A DNA stretch of 64,000 nt from Eonycteris spelaea. Lineage: Eukaryota > Chordata > Mammalia > Chiroptera > Pteropodidae. A program made the translations under genes and the position numbers. Under the pieces are notes generated by a model. It worked only from the letters and a program-made list of their open reading frames with translations. It searched no databases and had not been told where the DNA came from. Location of the stretch: positions 438,501 through 502,500 of the forward strand of contig PUFA01000210.1 in the NCBI GenBank assembly GCA_003508835.1. Direction: 5' to 3'. Below, piece after piece: positions 16,726 to 29,474 of this stretch (the first letter of the stretch is position 1; every line of letters begins with the position of its first letter).

Positions 16726-17589
16726 CTATCTCAGAGATCATTAATGAGTCAGATCCCATGGAATGCTAGAACTGAAACAGACTTTGATAATCATGTGATG
16801 TTAATTTAAAACAACAACAGCAACAACAAAACCTCACATCGATAGAGATAAGTTTCTTCCTGCCTAAAATCACATAGTTAGTGAATGGAGCTGGTATTTG
16901 AACCCTGGTTCCATTGGCCAAAGGTTTCTTTCATATATGCTGTGTCTTTCCTTATGCAGAACTTATCTTACCTAGGGTGGGAAAGGTGGTATCTAGTCTG
17001 GAGGCAAGGAGATTCATCAATTTCGATCACATGTCTCATCCAGACAAATGCAGTGCACTGTAATCGATTTTTGGATACTTGGAATTTCATTATTTCAACC
17101 AATATGCGTTGTCTACCATTTTCCGGTTTTCTCATTTCTCAAAAGGTGTATGGCCATCATGAAAAACTTTTTCACTTTTATGCTTTCTCTCCTTTACAAA
17201 ATCTGACTCCTTCAGCAAAGGGATTCAGAAGCAGCTGACTTTCTGTTGTAGTCTAAGGCTCTTAAGGGAAGTGAGGATAGTTAGAAAGGCTTACGACATA
17301 GTTTTCACTCTGGCATCTATGGATGGACCATATGTGTGGAGAGGGGAGGGTGATTGTCTACAAACTCACTGAATGGTAAGGGTTAGTGTAAATATACATG
17401 TGTAGACTTTTCTGGGAAGAGTATGCATAGCCATTCTAAGATTTGTATGAGTCCATGACCCCAAGAAGATTCAGAATTGTAGGTATATAAAATATGTGTT
17501 TGGGGGAGAAAGCTGCTCAGTGGTGTGGTGGGGCAGACTCCTCAGCTCATGAGAGGAGAGCTCTTTGCCTGCTCACATCAGACCACCCA

Positions 17590-18110
17590 AGATTTTTACC
17601 TTCTCTGCCACTCATACAGGTGATAAAAATACATTAGATTTGCAAAGCAGTTGAACTCAGATAGTGATGAAATCCCACTATAATTCTCTCCGAAGAACGT
17701 TCTGATTAATAGAAACTGCAGAGGAACTAATTTTATGAAAATAGCAAATGGGATTGTTTTAGCTGAAGCAAGCTGGGAGAGGTGGTTGCTGATGCAAATA
17801 GCCCCATTGTGAGGAGATGACAGCTCCAATCTGGCTGTTTGTTTATTAAATGTCTTTCCGCTGTAAATTATTAAGCTTAAATTCTGGGACAGGAGGGGAG
17901 CGGACAGAATAAGACAATAGAATGGAAAGCAAACCTGGACAGCTTCCTTCGGCATTATTGCAGAATTGTGTCTCTTGAAAGCCTCTGCCTCCCTGGCTTG
18001 GAGAAAGAAGATGAAATCCATTTGGTGGGGCTCAGCTATGGATGAGACGAGTAATATGTTTCAATTTCTAAATTATTTGCCAGTTCTCACAAATCAGAGT
18101 GTTCTTCAGA
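17590..18110. promoter_or_regulatory. candidate conserved noncoding element
   Basis: Unique, repeat-free block rich in transcription-factor words: a perfect octamer ATGCAAAT (17,792-17,799), TGACAG (17,818-17,823, the TALE/MEIS-PKNOX word), a forkhead word TGTTTATT (17,840-17,847) and 'taaattattaagcttaaatt'. This looks like developmental enhancer DNA, but conservation could not be tested. Confidence 0.4.
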
Positions 18111-18564
18111 GAAAATTTAACCCGTTGGCTCAACAACTGGGGGCCAGGTATTTTGTCTATTCTCTGAAAGAGCTGTTTTGCCCAAGTAAGAAAGAACTTG
18201 GTCTGCTTTGACATTAGCAAGTACCAAATTAAATATTTTAGGGTACTCAGCTGCCAGAAGATTGGCTTCGTTTGGCTTATTTGCTAGCTGGAAAGGCCTT
18301 TCATGCTGGGAAGAAGTTCTAAGATTTTTTAAGGTGAAGAAGAAGAAGCCTGGTTGACGGATTGGAGCTCTATGTACATCATCATTTGAAAAGCTGGAGT
18401 TCTGGTAAATGGGGAGTAGTTAGTTTATGTGAATCTTAGGTTCAACTTTTGGTGCTCTGTTTTCTGAACAGCATAATAGAAGACGGGGATCTTCATTTCC
18501 TGGCTGGGTACCACCTCCTTATTTGCTCAGGGCAAGTAACCATGTATCATTAGTATGGAAGCTT

Positions 18565-19080
18565 GAGAGCAGGCCATCCATTCATTGTTCATTCACTTGA
18601 CAAATACTTATACTGAGTATTCCTGTGTGTCTCATGCTGTTCTGCAATGTGGGGATAAAGCCTCTGATCTCGTGGAAGTTACATTCCAGTGGAGGAACCA
18701 GATAATCAAGTAAATATGTAAGATATTGGCTGGTTTTAGGTGCTATGAAGAAGAAATGTGGGGTACAAGAATAAAGATTGATGAAGGGGCATTAGGTTGG
18801 GATAGTATTTAAAATACAGGGTGACGAAGGAAGCTCTCTCTGAATAGGTGACATTTTAACAGTGACCTGAAATGAGAGAGTGAAGAGGCAAGGGCAAGCA
18901 AGTGTGAAGGCCCTGAGACGGGGTGCAGGTGTAGTCCAAGAAGAGCAAAGGAGGCCAGTGTGGCTGGAGAGGGGACTGGGCCTTGTAGGGCTGGAGCTAG
19001 CTTCTGAGTGACAATGAAACCATTAGAGGAATTTTACAAAGAGGAGTGACATGGTCTGACTTGGCAAAAAACAAAAGCAG
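18565..19080 (-). repeat. L2 LINE, antisense
   Basis: It opens with reversed L2 3' end words ('cattcacttgacaaatactt', 'atctcgtggaagttacattc') and continues with 'gtgaaggccctgagacgggg', 'gaggccagtgtggctggaga' and 'gaggagtgacatggtctgac'. About 500 bp of this family. Confidence 0.7.
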
Positions 19081-20690
19081 GATGCGTATGTCAGATACCA
19101 GTTAATGCAGCCTGTGATGAGAATGGAGATTGGTTCTTGTAATACCAGGCCACTAACTAGCTCTTGGTGGTGTCCCTAAAATGTGGACTGGGAAACCTTG
19201 ATTTTCCGCATCTGTAGGGTGCGTAGGAGTTCTTTGTTCTTTGTAAAATGGCATCCTTTGCTGGAGAGTGCCAAGGGTGGTGATAAAGTGAAGTTTCATG
19301 CCCCTTTGTTCTCCTGTAGACTAGGAGGAGGATACAAAGCATCAAACAGCAAGAGAATCTCTTAGCACTGGCCCGGCCCAGCGCTGGGTTTGCAATCCTG
19401 CCATCCTTTCTGGGGAGCTGATAGAAGCGGCTGGCAAGAGAAGGATTCCGTGAGTTCTGATTTCCTCAACTCTTGTGAAGGAGGCGAGGACTGCAGCCCG
19501 AGAGGCACAACACCAGGCAGCTGCTGGGGGATATATATGGCAAACTCAGCTGGAGCCTATACGGGAACATTTGGTAGGTGGGGGAGAAAACTCACGATGC
19601 TTTATGGGGAGTGTGAGAGTATTAGAAGAACCATGGGGCTTCTGAATTAGCAGATGTCTGGAGGCATTGCTACAGCCCATAAGAGGCCTGAGCTCCATGC
19701 TTCCTTACACGATGTCAAGTTCACTCTGCCCAAGAAGCAGCTGAAAAATGCTTCCGTTTGTGCAGCTGGGGTCACACCAATGAGCACTTTCAGTCTGTTC
19801 TCTCAGGGTATTTTGGAACAGGTCAAGCTGAGACTTTGGGTAGTGTGGGCACAATTATTGAGCTTGGAGTGAAAGGAGATGGCTGTGCCCATAATGAAGA
19901 ATTTTAAACATAGATACAAAATTTATTTGAGCTTTCAGCTGCTGAAATCGAAAGCCTTTTTACAGACTGATGTTATGTTCTGAGATTGAAAGACCAAATA
20001 CTTAGGAAAGAGATGTCAGAGCTACATCAGGATGAGGAATATAAATCTCTCAGAAGCGCAAACACCTAGGTATGGCCCAGCTTGAGGCAGCTCACAAATA
20101 TTCCACATGTTTAATTGGTGAGGGCCACGGTCCACAGGGAGGAAAGAAGCCTTGAAGATTTCAGTTCTGGGAATTTCTGCCCCAGAACCTATCTTGCTAA
20201 CCTTTGGGGCAGCAGCCAAACTATCCAATAGAAAATGCTAATGTATGAGTTTGGTACAGAAACTCAGAGGCCTTGAGGGCAGTAGATGTGATTTTAATTA
20301 ATGTAATAAATAAATGATAATCAATAGAATTGCTTCTTTAATTGCTTTGCCAACGTATTTCCCTGGTTGACATAGTTAGGGGAGTCAGGAGCATAGAAGT
20401 AGGGGTCAAGGAGAAGAAAGGAGGGGTGACAAAAGGCAGGAGGCTGACAAGGAGAATGAAGCCAGATCCCTCAAGGAGAAAGGAAGCATGGTTTGTCATC
20501 GCTTCTGCATATTATGATTGAGAAGGATAGCTGTTCTTGAATTGGTCATTTCTCTAAACTCTCTCTTTCTGGACATGTTTGCCCATTTAGTAAACTAGGT
20601 TCTGCCTGACCCCGTGTTTTGACCCAAGGAAAAAAGGGCGGAGGTAATTCACTTTAAAAACTGAATATCTCCCATCCATTAAGCAGTGTT
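19081..20690. other. intergenic sequence, no gene seen
   Basis: Several short open frames fall here, but none has splice signals, family similarity or coding bias that I can see. Confidence 0.4.
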
Positions 20691-21170
20691 CTAGAAATGC
20701 AGGAAGATATGTTACGGTCCTCTTCAAATTGTTCAAACTGTCCTGTTTGAGACAAACAAGGAAAACACCCTGCGTGATAAAGGCTACGTCAGAGACAGAT
20801 CTGGGGTGCTTCCTAAGTACAGGAAGGAAGTAGAGGGGTCAGGGAAGGTTTCCATGGTGACAGTTGAACAGGGTCTTTATGGATGACTAGAAACTAGCCA
20901 CAAGGAGTAAGAGGAAAGGGGTTCCAGGCACAAGGAACAGCACATGCAAATTTCCAGAGGTATGAGAGAGAAGAGCGGAATTGGTAAGGGGCTAGGAGTT
21001 CAGAGTGTCTGTGTTGTGCACAGTGCCGGGGCTGAAAGCACGGGAGGCAGAGAAGCACAGAAAATAAAGTGAGGGGTTCCTTGGGATCGTGTCACGAAGG
21101 GCTTGCATGATGTGATAAGGATTTCAGATAGTGTCTTGCAGACTCTGATGACCCATCAAGAGATTTAACA
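20690..21170 (-). repeat. L2-like LINE, antisense
   Basis: Words such as 'ggtcagggaaggtttccatg', 'ttccaggcacaaggaacagc' and 'gaagggcttgcatgatgtga' match the same antisense L2 region as at 18,565. Confidence 0.6.
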
Positions 21171-21224
21171 CGGGAAGTTATTTATATTTTATGCATATAA
21201 AAATAATCTCCTCCACAAATTTCT

Positions 21225-21460
21225 TATAGGTATTTATCTAATTATCTGGCCTCTGATTGAACATGTTCAGGGTTGGGGACCTCTTAACCTCCCAAGCTGC
21301 TCACTTCATTGTTGGGTGGCTGTAAATCTTATGAAGTTCTTTCTTACATTGAGCCAAACACTGCCTCCTTATCATTCCTACTCACTGCGTCTAGCTTTGC
21401 CATTTGCAGCAACACATAGAAGTCTACTTTAAAAATATTTGAAGATACCAATGAAACTTT
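21225..21460. repeat. CR1/L3-like LINE fragment
   Basis: The core 'gaagttctttcttacattga' followed by 'gccaaacactgcctccttat' and 'aaaatatttgaagatacca' matches the ancient mammalian CR1/L3 type. Confidence 0.55.
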
Positions 21461-22194
21461 CCCTTAGTTTTTAATTTTTCAAGTTAAACACACAAAGAGT
21501 TTTCTTATTCTTCGTTTATTTCATTGTTTCCAGACTCCTTGTCATCCCTGTCACAGCTATCTGGATGAGCTGTGGTTTGTTAAAGCACCTATTAGATTCT
21601 GGGACTAGAATTGCTCATAAGACTTCAGATAAGCTCGAAAGGCATAGAGTACAGTGAGGCTATTACTGTTTCTTTTGAGCTGGACACTCTATGACCACCA
21701 GGGACTGGAGTCTCCTTAGTCTGTTACTGGTCATATCCCACCATTTGCTCTTAAAGCTTTTGATTAACTGATGCTTCTAACTCTTCTGCACATTAATTAC
21801 TGCCAAGTAAAATCTACAACATACTCAGTATGTGAAATTTATTTTTGAATTCTAAATATAGGACTTTACATTTATTTAAACGTTACCTTGCTAGTTTTCC
21901 AGACTACTAGATTACAGCCTGTTAGATTCATTTTTGAAGTCTTGATTCTCTTTTCTTTGACACTGGTGGGTCTTCTTGCACATATGATAAACATTCATTG
22001 TATGTTTTAATCCAAGTCACTAATAAAAATGCTGTCTAGGAGAGAACTTGGTAGTACCAAAGACCTTCTTCCAATCTGGGCACGTGTTCAGACAGCTTCA
22101 GTTTCATCTAATGATCTGTTTTACAATATTATTCATAGTGGTAACTTTGTAAATACACTGTGTTGCCATTTCTTCCCATTCAAATAAAAAAATG

Positions 22195-22860
22195 TTTCTT
22201 ATCTCCTATCTGCTAAGCTCTGTGTTAGGTGCTGAGGACACAGAAATATCAAGATATCATTCTTATCTTAAAGAGCTTACAATTTAGCAGAGGTGACAGA
22301 CATATACATGCCAGCTCCAAATCAATATTTGTATAAATAAATATTCATTATCTTTATTTGTATGAGGTATATGCACTTTTTTCAATATGAAATATAAGTA
22401 ATATATAGTATGTATTATATTGTGCATTAGCAGTGTAAACAGAGTATATAGAGAACATGGAGCAAGGAGAGATTACTTTGTCATGGGGAAAAAGAGCAAG
22501 GAGGGCTTCACAAAAGAAGAGACATTTTAGCTGGACCTTAAAAGATGTGTAAGATTTTGGTGAGATAAGTGGAAAATGGAGATTCCTGGGAAGATAGTCC
22601 AGGGCGAAGAAATGGGGTAAACCAACTGTGGAGGAATAAATGTCTTCAGAAAGTACAGGAACAACAAATATTCTCATGTGGGTAGAGTGCCAAATTTAGG
22701 GAAATAAGTGGCAAGAAATAAGACAGCATGTGGAAGGGCTCCCATGCCATGTTGAGGAATTCAGGCTTTATCCTATAGGTGAAGAGTTTAGACAAATCAG
22801 AAGTCATTAAGCAAGAGAATAACGTACATGATCTGATGTATCAGCTTCATAACTCTCTTT
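22195..22860 (-). repeat. L2-like LINE, antisense
   Basis: It starts with 'ttaggtgctgaggacacaga' and 'taaagagcttacaatttagc', and continues with 'gagggcttcacaaaagaaga'. This parallels the antisense L2 pieces at 18.6 and 20.7 kb. Confidence 0.6.
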
Positions 22861-23689
22861 CACAGGGAAATGTGTTCAACTTGTCAAACTTATTTTTAGT
22901 AACTGGTGTTGGTTCTAGTATTAACTAACCACTAAGTATCTTTTTAATGAGCACCTCAATCCATTTGTATACATTTTGCTTCTACTCCTTCAGTGTCTGT
23001 GTATTTCCTGACTGTTGCTTTGACCTCTTGGCATCTTGCCTTTTTTCCTTTAGGCGTTTGTTCTGTTGGTCTACTTGTTTGCCCACAGCTCGCTTGGATC
23101 TTGACTATTTAACATGTCCTCTGGCTCTGGCTTCTGAGCCACAGCAGTTCCTACTGTCAGAGCTGGCCTAGCCGTTGCTATGGTTGCTCACCTGCTTTCT
23201 CTTCCCCTGGTCTGCTGTGATCTCTACATTTTTGGTTTAGTCTTGGTCTAACCTAGTCTCATCCTTTGTGCTACCATTTTTGCCTCAGTTCTTCTGTTCT
23301 AGCTCCCTGACTTGTAAGTTGTACGTGTTTGCTCACTTTGGTTCCAATTCTCGTGATAAAATATCATCTTCTTTTTCTAGGAGCTATATGGTATAGTTGA
23401 AAGGATAGGACTAGCACCACAAGAAATTATATAAGTCACAACCAATTGACAAATTAGATATACTAACTAAAAAAGGAATATGAATATAGAGAAAAGATTG
23501 AACTGGGAAATTCAAGAACCTTAGGAGGAACTGTCCTTTCTAGTTAACTCTTTTTAAAAAAGGTTTGGATATGTGAGTCACAAACATTTTTCTGGAAGCA
23601 GGAGGGGAAATGTAGGGCGGAACTTCCTCTGGACTTCCCTGTGATTGGCTCCAAAGCTGCTTATCTTAGAGGAGCTACCTTGTCTGTAC

Positions 23690-23990
23690 CATCTAGCTGT
23701 TTTTGCCACCAGAAGCCTTACCCGCCTCAAGGAGAGAGTAATTTAACGCCATTTCCAACTTAAGCACCATATCTACAGGGCGTGAAATTAGTTCCAGCAA
23801 GCAGCAAATTCACTGCTAATAAAAATATTTAGCGATTCACTTGTCTTTAAATCAGCAGCAAAATATTCTTTTACTTGCATCAATGCTCGTTTCTCCCAAT
23901 TCTAATATTTGGTAATCAAGCTAGCGTTGTTTAGCTAACGCAGTGAAACAGCAAGTTCTTCAGCTCTGCAAAATGTGGGTTTCCTGAGGA
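23690..23990. promoter_or_regulatory. candidate conserved noncoding element
   Basis: Unique AT-rich block with homeodomain-like TAAT words ('gagtaatttaac', 'gctaataaaaata', 'ttctaatatttggtaatcaa') and several retained CpGs. It is not repeat-like. Conservation is untested. Confidence 0.3.
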
Positions 23991-24304
23991 AGAATTTTTA
24001 TCTCTCTTTTGGTCAGAAATAGGCCTAGATGTTCTCTGGATCATGGAGATGGAACACTTTTACTGGGTTGGTGGGTCTTGGAAATAAGTTTTTATTCTCT
24101 CCATCTGCCAACATTATCTCCCAAGTCATTGCACGTAGAGAATCTGGGGTGCTCAGAGAGGACACAATCTCTATCTCATGTTTAGACATAGCTTTACTCT
24201 GTTTCAGTGCCAAATTCATTTTAATTTCTTTTCTATCTCTTTTAGCCTCTGTCTACTCAGTGTAAGGGTAATGTAAATACTGAAGAGATATTGTAGGATA
24301 TTAA

Positions 24305-24372
24305 AACTTCTTTTTCATTTATTCAATAAATATTTATTGGGCACCTACCATATGCATTCATTGTTCTAGGGT
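24305..24372 (-). repeat. L2 3' end, antisense, short
   Basis: 'tttattcaataaatatttat' followed by 'tgggcacctaccatatgc' and 'attgttctaggg' is a reversed L2 terminus. Confidence 0.65.
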
Positions 24373-26790
24373 CCTGTTTGGATCAGAAGTGTTCCAGGAA
24401 GCCTAGTGGGACAGGTGAGAAGCTGAGAGGGCAGATGACACCTGTTCTCCAGGTCACTGGGATGGTGGGCCACATACATGCCTCCAAGGTTTTCTTTTCC
24501 TCATGGCACTCACAGAAGGAACAAAGAGCAGCAGACATTCTCTCTCTCATCACTCAATTGGTCTAAGGGTCTATACAGATCACTTGTTTTAAAGTCCAAA
24601 TAATTTAAAGAGAGAATGCAGCGTCACCCTGGGGACTCTGTCTTCCATCCCAGAGGAGCCTGGCTGAATCATTTTTTCTTCAGCTCCTGGTAGAAATAAG
24701 TTTTGAGCATCTTGACAGGAAATCAAAGTGTGAGCAGCTTCAGACATGCACAATCACATTTTTTTTTTTTCCAGAAATGAGCCAACACTAGATGTTTAGG
24801 AAAGCAGGTGTCTTGGTTACGAGGGCAACCTGGACAGAGCTGATGACGAGGAGTAAGACTCAAAGACAGACGAAACCACCTAACTGACGCTAACTTCACT
24901 GTTGGAAACACTAGAGTGGGTAGATTAGAGAAAGGCAGTGACATTCGAAAGTGACACTTGGCAGTGGCCAAGAGATCAGCATGGAGTCTCAGGAAGGGGA
25001 GAAGCCTCTGTGTATAGCAGTAGGAGGTACAGAGGTTTGGGATCAGAGCACCTGGGCTCTATTCTTGGCATTTCTCTCAGGTCCATGACTCTGACAAGCC
25101 CCTTGTCCTTCCTTGATGTCCGTTTTCTCATCCGTCCGAACACATGAATTTCTTCCTTTCCCAGATTCTCTTAGTACAGCATGAGTAGGTTGGATGATGA
25201 CTATTTTAAAAGGCTGTGGGAGACTCATTAGAGAAGTGCTGTGATGAAAATCTGGCTTTCTCCTGGGATGGAGAGTACAGTTGCATGCACATTTAAGTCC
25301 TTAAAAGCAGGGCTTTTCTAATGGTAAGGGATATGAGACCAAATGAATCGGAACTGTTTGCCCTGAATGAGATACGTAACTCCCAATCATGCTCTAGTCT
25401 CAAAATTCCAAGCATTTGTTATGCAGTGAGGGTCAACTGAAGTCCCTAGTGTTTAAAACCTTGATGATTTTATTCTAGCTATAGAGTGATAGGAATCGTC
25501 AGATGTGAATTGTTGGAGAAATACAAAAAGTGATTTGAAGAATATGCTCTATCAATTAAGTACGTAAGCAAGAACCAGATTGAAGAGCAGGAGAAAAAAC
25601 TAAATAATTTAATAATTAAAACAGAAATAAAAACACCCTCCCATCCTGGTTCTGTCTTCCTCATATGTCAATACATAACCAAGAAAGACTTTTAGGGAGT
25701 CAGTATACAAGGAGAACAGGTGGTTTAGATGATGCAGATTGAATGTTGACAAGAACAACTAAGATGAAACATAGTATTAGGTTACTGGGGCAGCAGGGCA
25801 TATAACAACAACCAGATAAAGGAGCTTTGAGAAGAACTGGAGAGGAAGGAGGGAGCTGGCAGAGGAGGGCCCTGTAATCTTCTGCGAGCCCCTTTACCCT
25901 CAAGGCAGAGCTGACAAAGGCTGGGGAGAGGAATGATGAGGTCAGAGCAAGGATGGTATCCTTTACTGCAGGGCATCCTGGTCCTTGGCCCCTCCTAGCT
26001 GCTTCTCATCTCAGTGTCCTTCAGGTGAGCTCTTTGCTTCTCCAAGTCACATTGCAACAGCCTTGCCCCTTCCACATGCTACCACACTGGCAAAGAGGTC
26101 TCAAGCCTATGGCTCTCTTGCTGTCAGGTGCCAGAGCTGGGTCAAAAGTCAAGTAGGTTCTGAGGGTGGATTAATGATGCTTTAAAGTGTCTGATCCCTA
26201 TCTGTTTGTCAGGCATTTCTCATAACAGCATTAATTATAGGCCAGCCATTAGATGTCCCTGCGTTCTCTTGAATTTATACACATACAAGGTAGAACCTTA
26301 GTAGTGCTTCTGCAAAGGCCGGATGAATACAACCCCAGGAGGTTGGTAACCTAGGCTGGGAAGAGCATATAATCAAGGATCAGAGGTCAAAGAGGCCTTT
26401 ACAGGTAGAACGAATAATGTTTGGAGGCATTCAGTCACTTCGTAGTCTCAGAAAGAGGAACATGGCTAACACATTGGTTTATAGAACAGACTGGCCATTT
26501 TTAAGGGAGTTGCTGATCTCAGTAAAAGCAGTTATCTCAGAGGTCATGTAGCAGATACTTGATTTCTCTCTGAGGAAAACTTAGCCACCTTCCTAGCCCT
26601 TAGCATCAAGGATTTGCATTGTTGAAATCAAGGCTGGATTCTGCTGCATATTCAGTGGGAGGAGATGTGTAGGGTGCAGAGCTGTCAAAAGAAATGCCTT
26701 TGCTAAAACATCCACATTCCAGAATTGAAACTTCATTTGGAGAGTGTCATCATGAGAAACGGAAGCAATTTTAGAGGTCACCAAAAGGTC
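24373..26790. other. intergenic sequence, no gene seen
   Basis: Mostly unsorted unique and diverged sequence. A T run of about 13 lies near 24,759. No exon supported. Confidence 0.4.
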
Positions 26791-26799
26791 GCATGATAG

Positions 26800-26990
26800 C
26801 CTGAAAAGGATATAGGCAATCGTGTCAAATTGCCTATGTTTAAATCCTTTTTCTGCCCCTAACTGGCTGTGTGACTTTGGGCAAGCGAGTTAACCTCTCT
26901 TGTGTTTTTATTTTCTCACCTAGAAAACCAGAAAAGGGTTACCTACCTCAAAGATTTGTTTAGGGTAATAGATGTTAGATATTTAGACCT
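26800..26990 (+). repeat. MIR SINE
   Basis: The MIR core is clear: 'aactggctgtgtgactttgg', 'gcaagcgagttaacctct' and 'ggttacctacctcaaaga'. Confidence 0.8.
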
Positions 26991-27220
26991 TTAGTAATTG
27001 CTTCATGACAAATGTCTGTAAAGTCCTTCAAAATGGGACACTCTCTATAGATGAGCCCTCTTTGCTTAATGTAACTAGAAAACTTCAAAAACACATACCA
27101 ATTGGATTCACTACAAATGTCTGCTCTCAAGCTTGGGTAGACCTGTGCAGCTGCCGAGCAATCTTCCTACCCCTCTTTCATTGACTTCTTAGTGAGATTT
27201 CCTCAATGGTTGTTCTAAAG

Positions 27221-27438
27221 CATGGTGTCTCGACCTTGCCACAATTAACATTTTGGGCAGCATAATTCTTCGCTGTTGGGGAGCTGTCCTGTGAATTATA
27301 GAATGGTTGGCAGCATCCCTGACCTTCACAAGGTGCCATTAGATGCCAATAGTACCTTCTCCCCCAACAAAAAAATGTCTCCAGACATTGCCAAAGGTCT
27401 CCTGGAGGGCGCGAAGTTGCCCTGCTGGAGAACCTCCG
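27221..27438 (-). mobile_element. MER20 hAT element with intact target duplication
   Basis: The 218-bp element matches MER20 along its length in reverse: 'taacattttgggcagcataa', 'ggggagctgtcctgtgaatt', 'atgtctccagacattgccaa' and 'ggagaacctccg'. It is flanked by a perfect 8-bp duplication TTCTAAAG at 27,213-27,220 and 27,439-27,446, the size expected for hAT. Confidence 0.9.
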
Positions 27439-27446
27439 TTCTAAAG

Positions 27447-29470
27447 CCTTTCGGTCTCCCCCAAGCTTGCAACCCCACCCTCACACACCTGCTTGCAGCT
27501 GATACTTATGCTCCTGTTTTCTTTAGAAAGAGATCATCTGATCTAGGTTTTTTGACTCTCCTCTTTATCTGGACATTCCCTCATCCTTTCTCTTCCCCAT
27601 CAGTCTGATAGTGTCCTCTTTTTTCAGAACCGATCATTGCGTTATGTGTTTTTATTAAAGTCCATCCCAGATGCTCTGGCCCTCACCTCCATCAGACTGC
27701 TCTTCACTGTTCCTTTAGTCTTTGTCGTTTTGAGTCTCACTTCTGTCTGGACGCAGCCTCCATTTTTTTTTTTTCCCAAGTACTTACGTACTTAGTTATC
27801 CCTCAGAGCTACTAGCCTTTTTTCCTCCCATTTAATCATCATGTTTCTCTGAAAAATCACCACTAGCATTTGTGGCACACTACTAGATGCTGGGCACTGT
27901 GGGTTAGATTCACCTGCCTCGGCCCCACAGCAGTTTTGAGCCTGGCTTTTCCCCTCCACTCCACGGCACTTTTTTTCCTCAGCGATCATCTCATTGCCAA
28001 ATCCAATAGCCTTGCTTGGTCTCCAGTTCTTTAATCCCTTTAATGCTCTTCACACTGTTGACCATCCATTGGTTAAAACTGTTTCGCCCTTAGATTTTAA
28101 CTTCCCAGCTTCGATTTGATTAGCTGAAGGTTGGAGGAATTAAGAATTCAAGTGATTCCTAAGACCCTGTTGGTGCCAGAATCTTATACATTTAAGGTTA
28201 TCTCAGCTTCTGTTTGCCAGATGCCTGCAATCAGAATATTAGCTTTAGAAGCCAAAGGGGGTGTGGCCAAAGGGACCCCACGATACAGAACCTTGGTGAA
28301 GTGAGCTTTATCTTCTAATAAGACCTTTATCTTCTAATAAGCAGCTAACTTTCTCAAGCTTTGCTTTCTCCCAAGTACCACCATTATTCTAACCCAGCAT
28401 AAAATCATGGGATAATTTCATTTGGTTTTTGTTTTATGCTTTGCTTTTCCTTGCTCGCCACATTTAATTGGTCCCCAAATCCAGCTTCTGTGCCATCTCT
28501 CAAATACATCTCCTTATTTTTATCCCCAGAAGCCACTCCTCTAACTCAGGGCCTCATTACCTTTTTTAAATTAAATTCCTCTTAAGTGTTTAGTACGTAT
28601 TTTCTAATCTAAAAATCATTATTCTAATGCTTGATTCCACCCCTACTCCCAGCTTTGACATCATTATTGTTCTCTTCCTCTGGAAGATGATAATTTAACT
28701 CTCTGAGCCTCCTGATTTAGTTATATAATTTTTGGTTAAATTATATTTATAGTATTTATAGTATTATATTTAAGTATTTATAGCATTATGACTATTGTTT
28801 ATAACTAAGCCATGTCGTGTACTATAATTACATTTCTCTTATGTTTTATTTTTTTTAAGTTAATATTGGTGCTTTAAAAATTTATTTAGTTTTATACGTA
28901 CCTGGCATCGATTCTGCTCCAAACTTTTTAGATTTTTAAATTCCCTCCTATTTGGCCATGGATCCCAGATAATTTATCAGTTCCATATTAGTTGAGTTTT
29001 GTTTTCTTTTTCTTGCTCCAGTCCAGACTGGTCCATTTTTAGGCCTGTGGCACTTCTTTGTGTCAGTCTTTTGGGAATTCCTTTCAGGCATAGGAGCCTC
29101 TTATTTCCTGGATCCCACATCTTCCTCTTTCTTAATTTAATCCCTATTGTGATGATATCTAAATCTTCTGTAAGCCTTCATAGAAAGGATTCACAGGCAA
29201 AAATAGTTCGAAGTACTTGTGTTTTTGGAAATGTCTTTGGTCAACTTTATAGTCGATTCATAATTTGTCAAGGTTTAAGTATATTACTTAAAAGTTATTT
29301 TCCTTCAGAATTTAAATGACCTTGTTTCACAATCTTTTTTTTTTTTTTTTGTAATGTGCTTTCAAAAAGTCCAATTCCGTTCTGATTCCTCTTCCTTTGT
29401 ATGCAAACTTTTTTCCTCCCTGCAGGTTTTTGGGGGTTACCCACCTACCTAACTCCTTCTTTTCTCTCTC
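27447..29470. other. intergenic sequence with diverged repeats
   Basis: AT-rich DNA without a gene. It includes a 17-bp tandem duplication (28,306-28,341), and a T run near 29,334-29,350. Confidence 0.4.
28306..28341. repeat. short tandem duplication, period 19
   Basis: CTTTATCTTCTAATAAG occurs at 28,306-28,322 and again at 28,325-28,341, separated by AC, with no mismatch. Confidence 0.9.
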
Positions 29471-29474
29471 TGCC

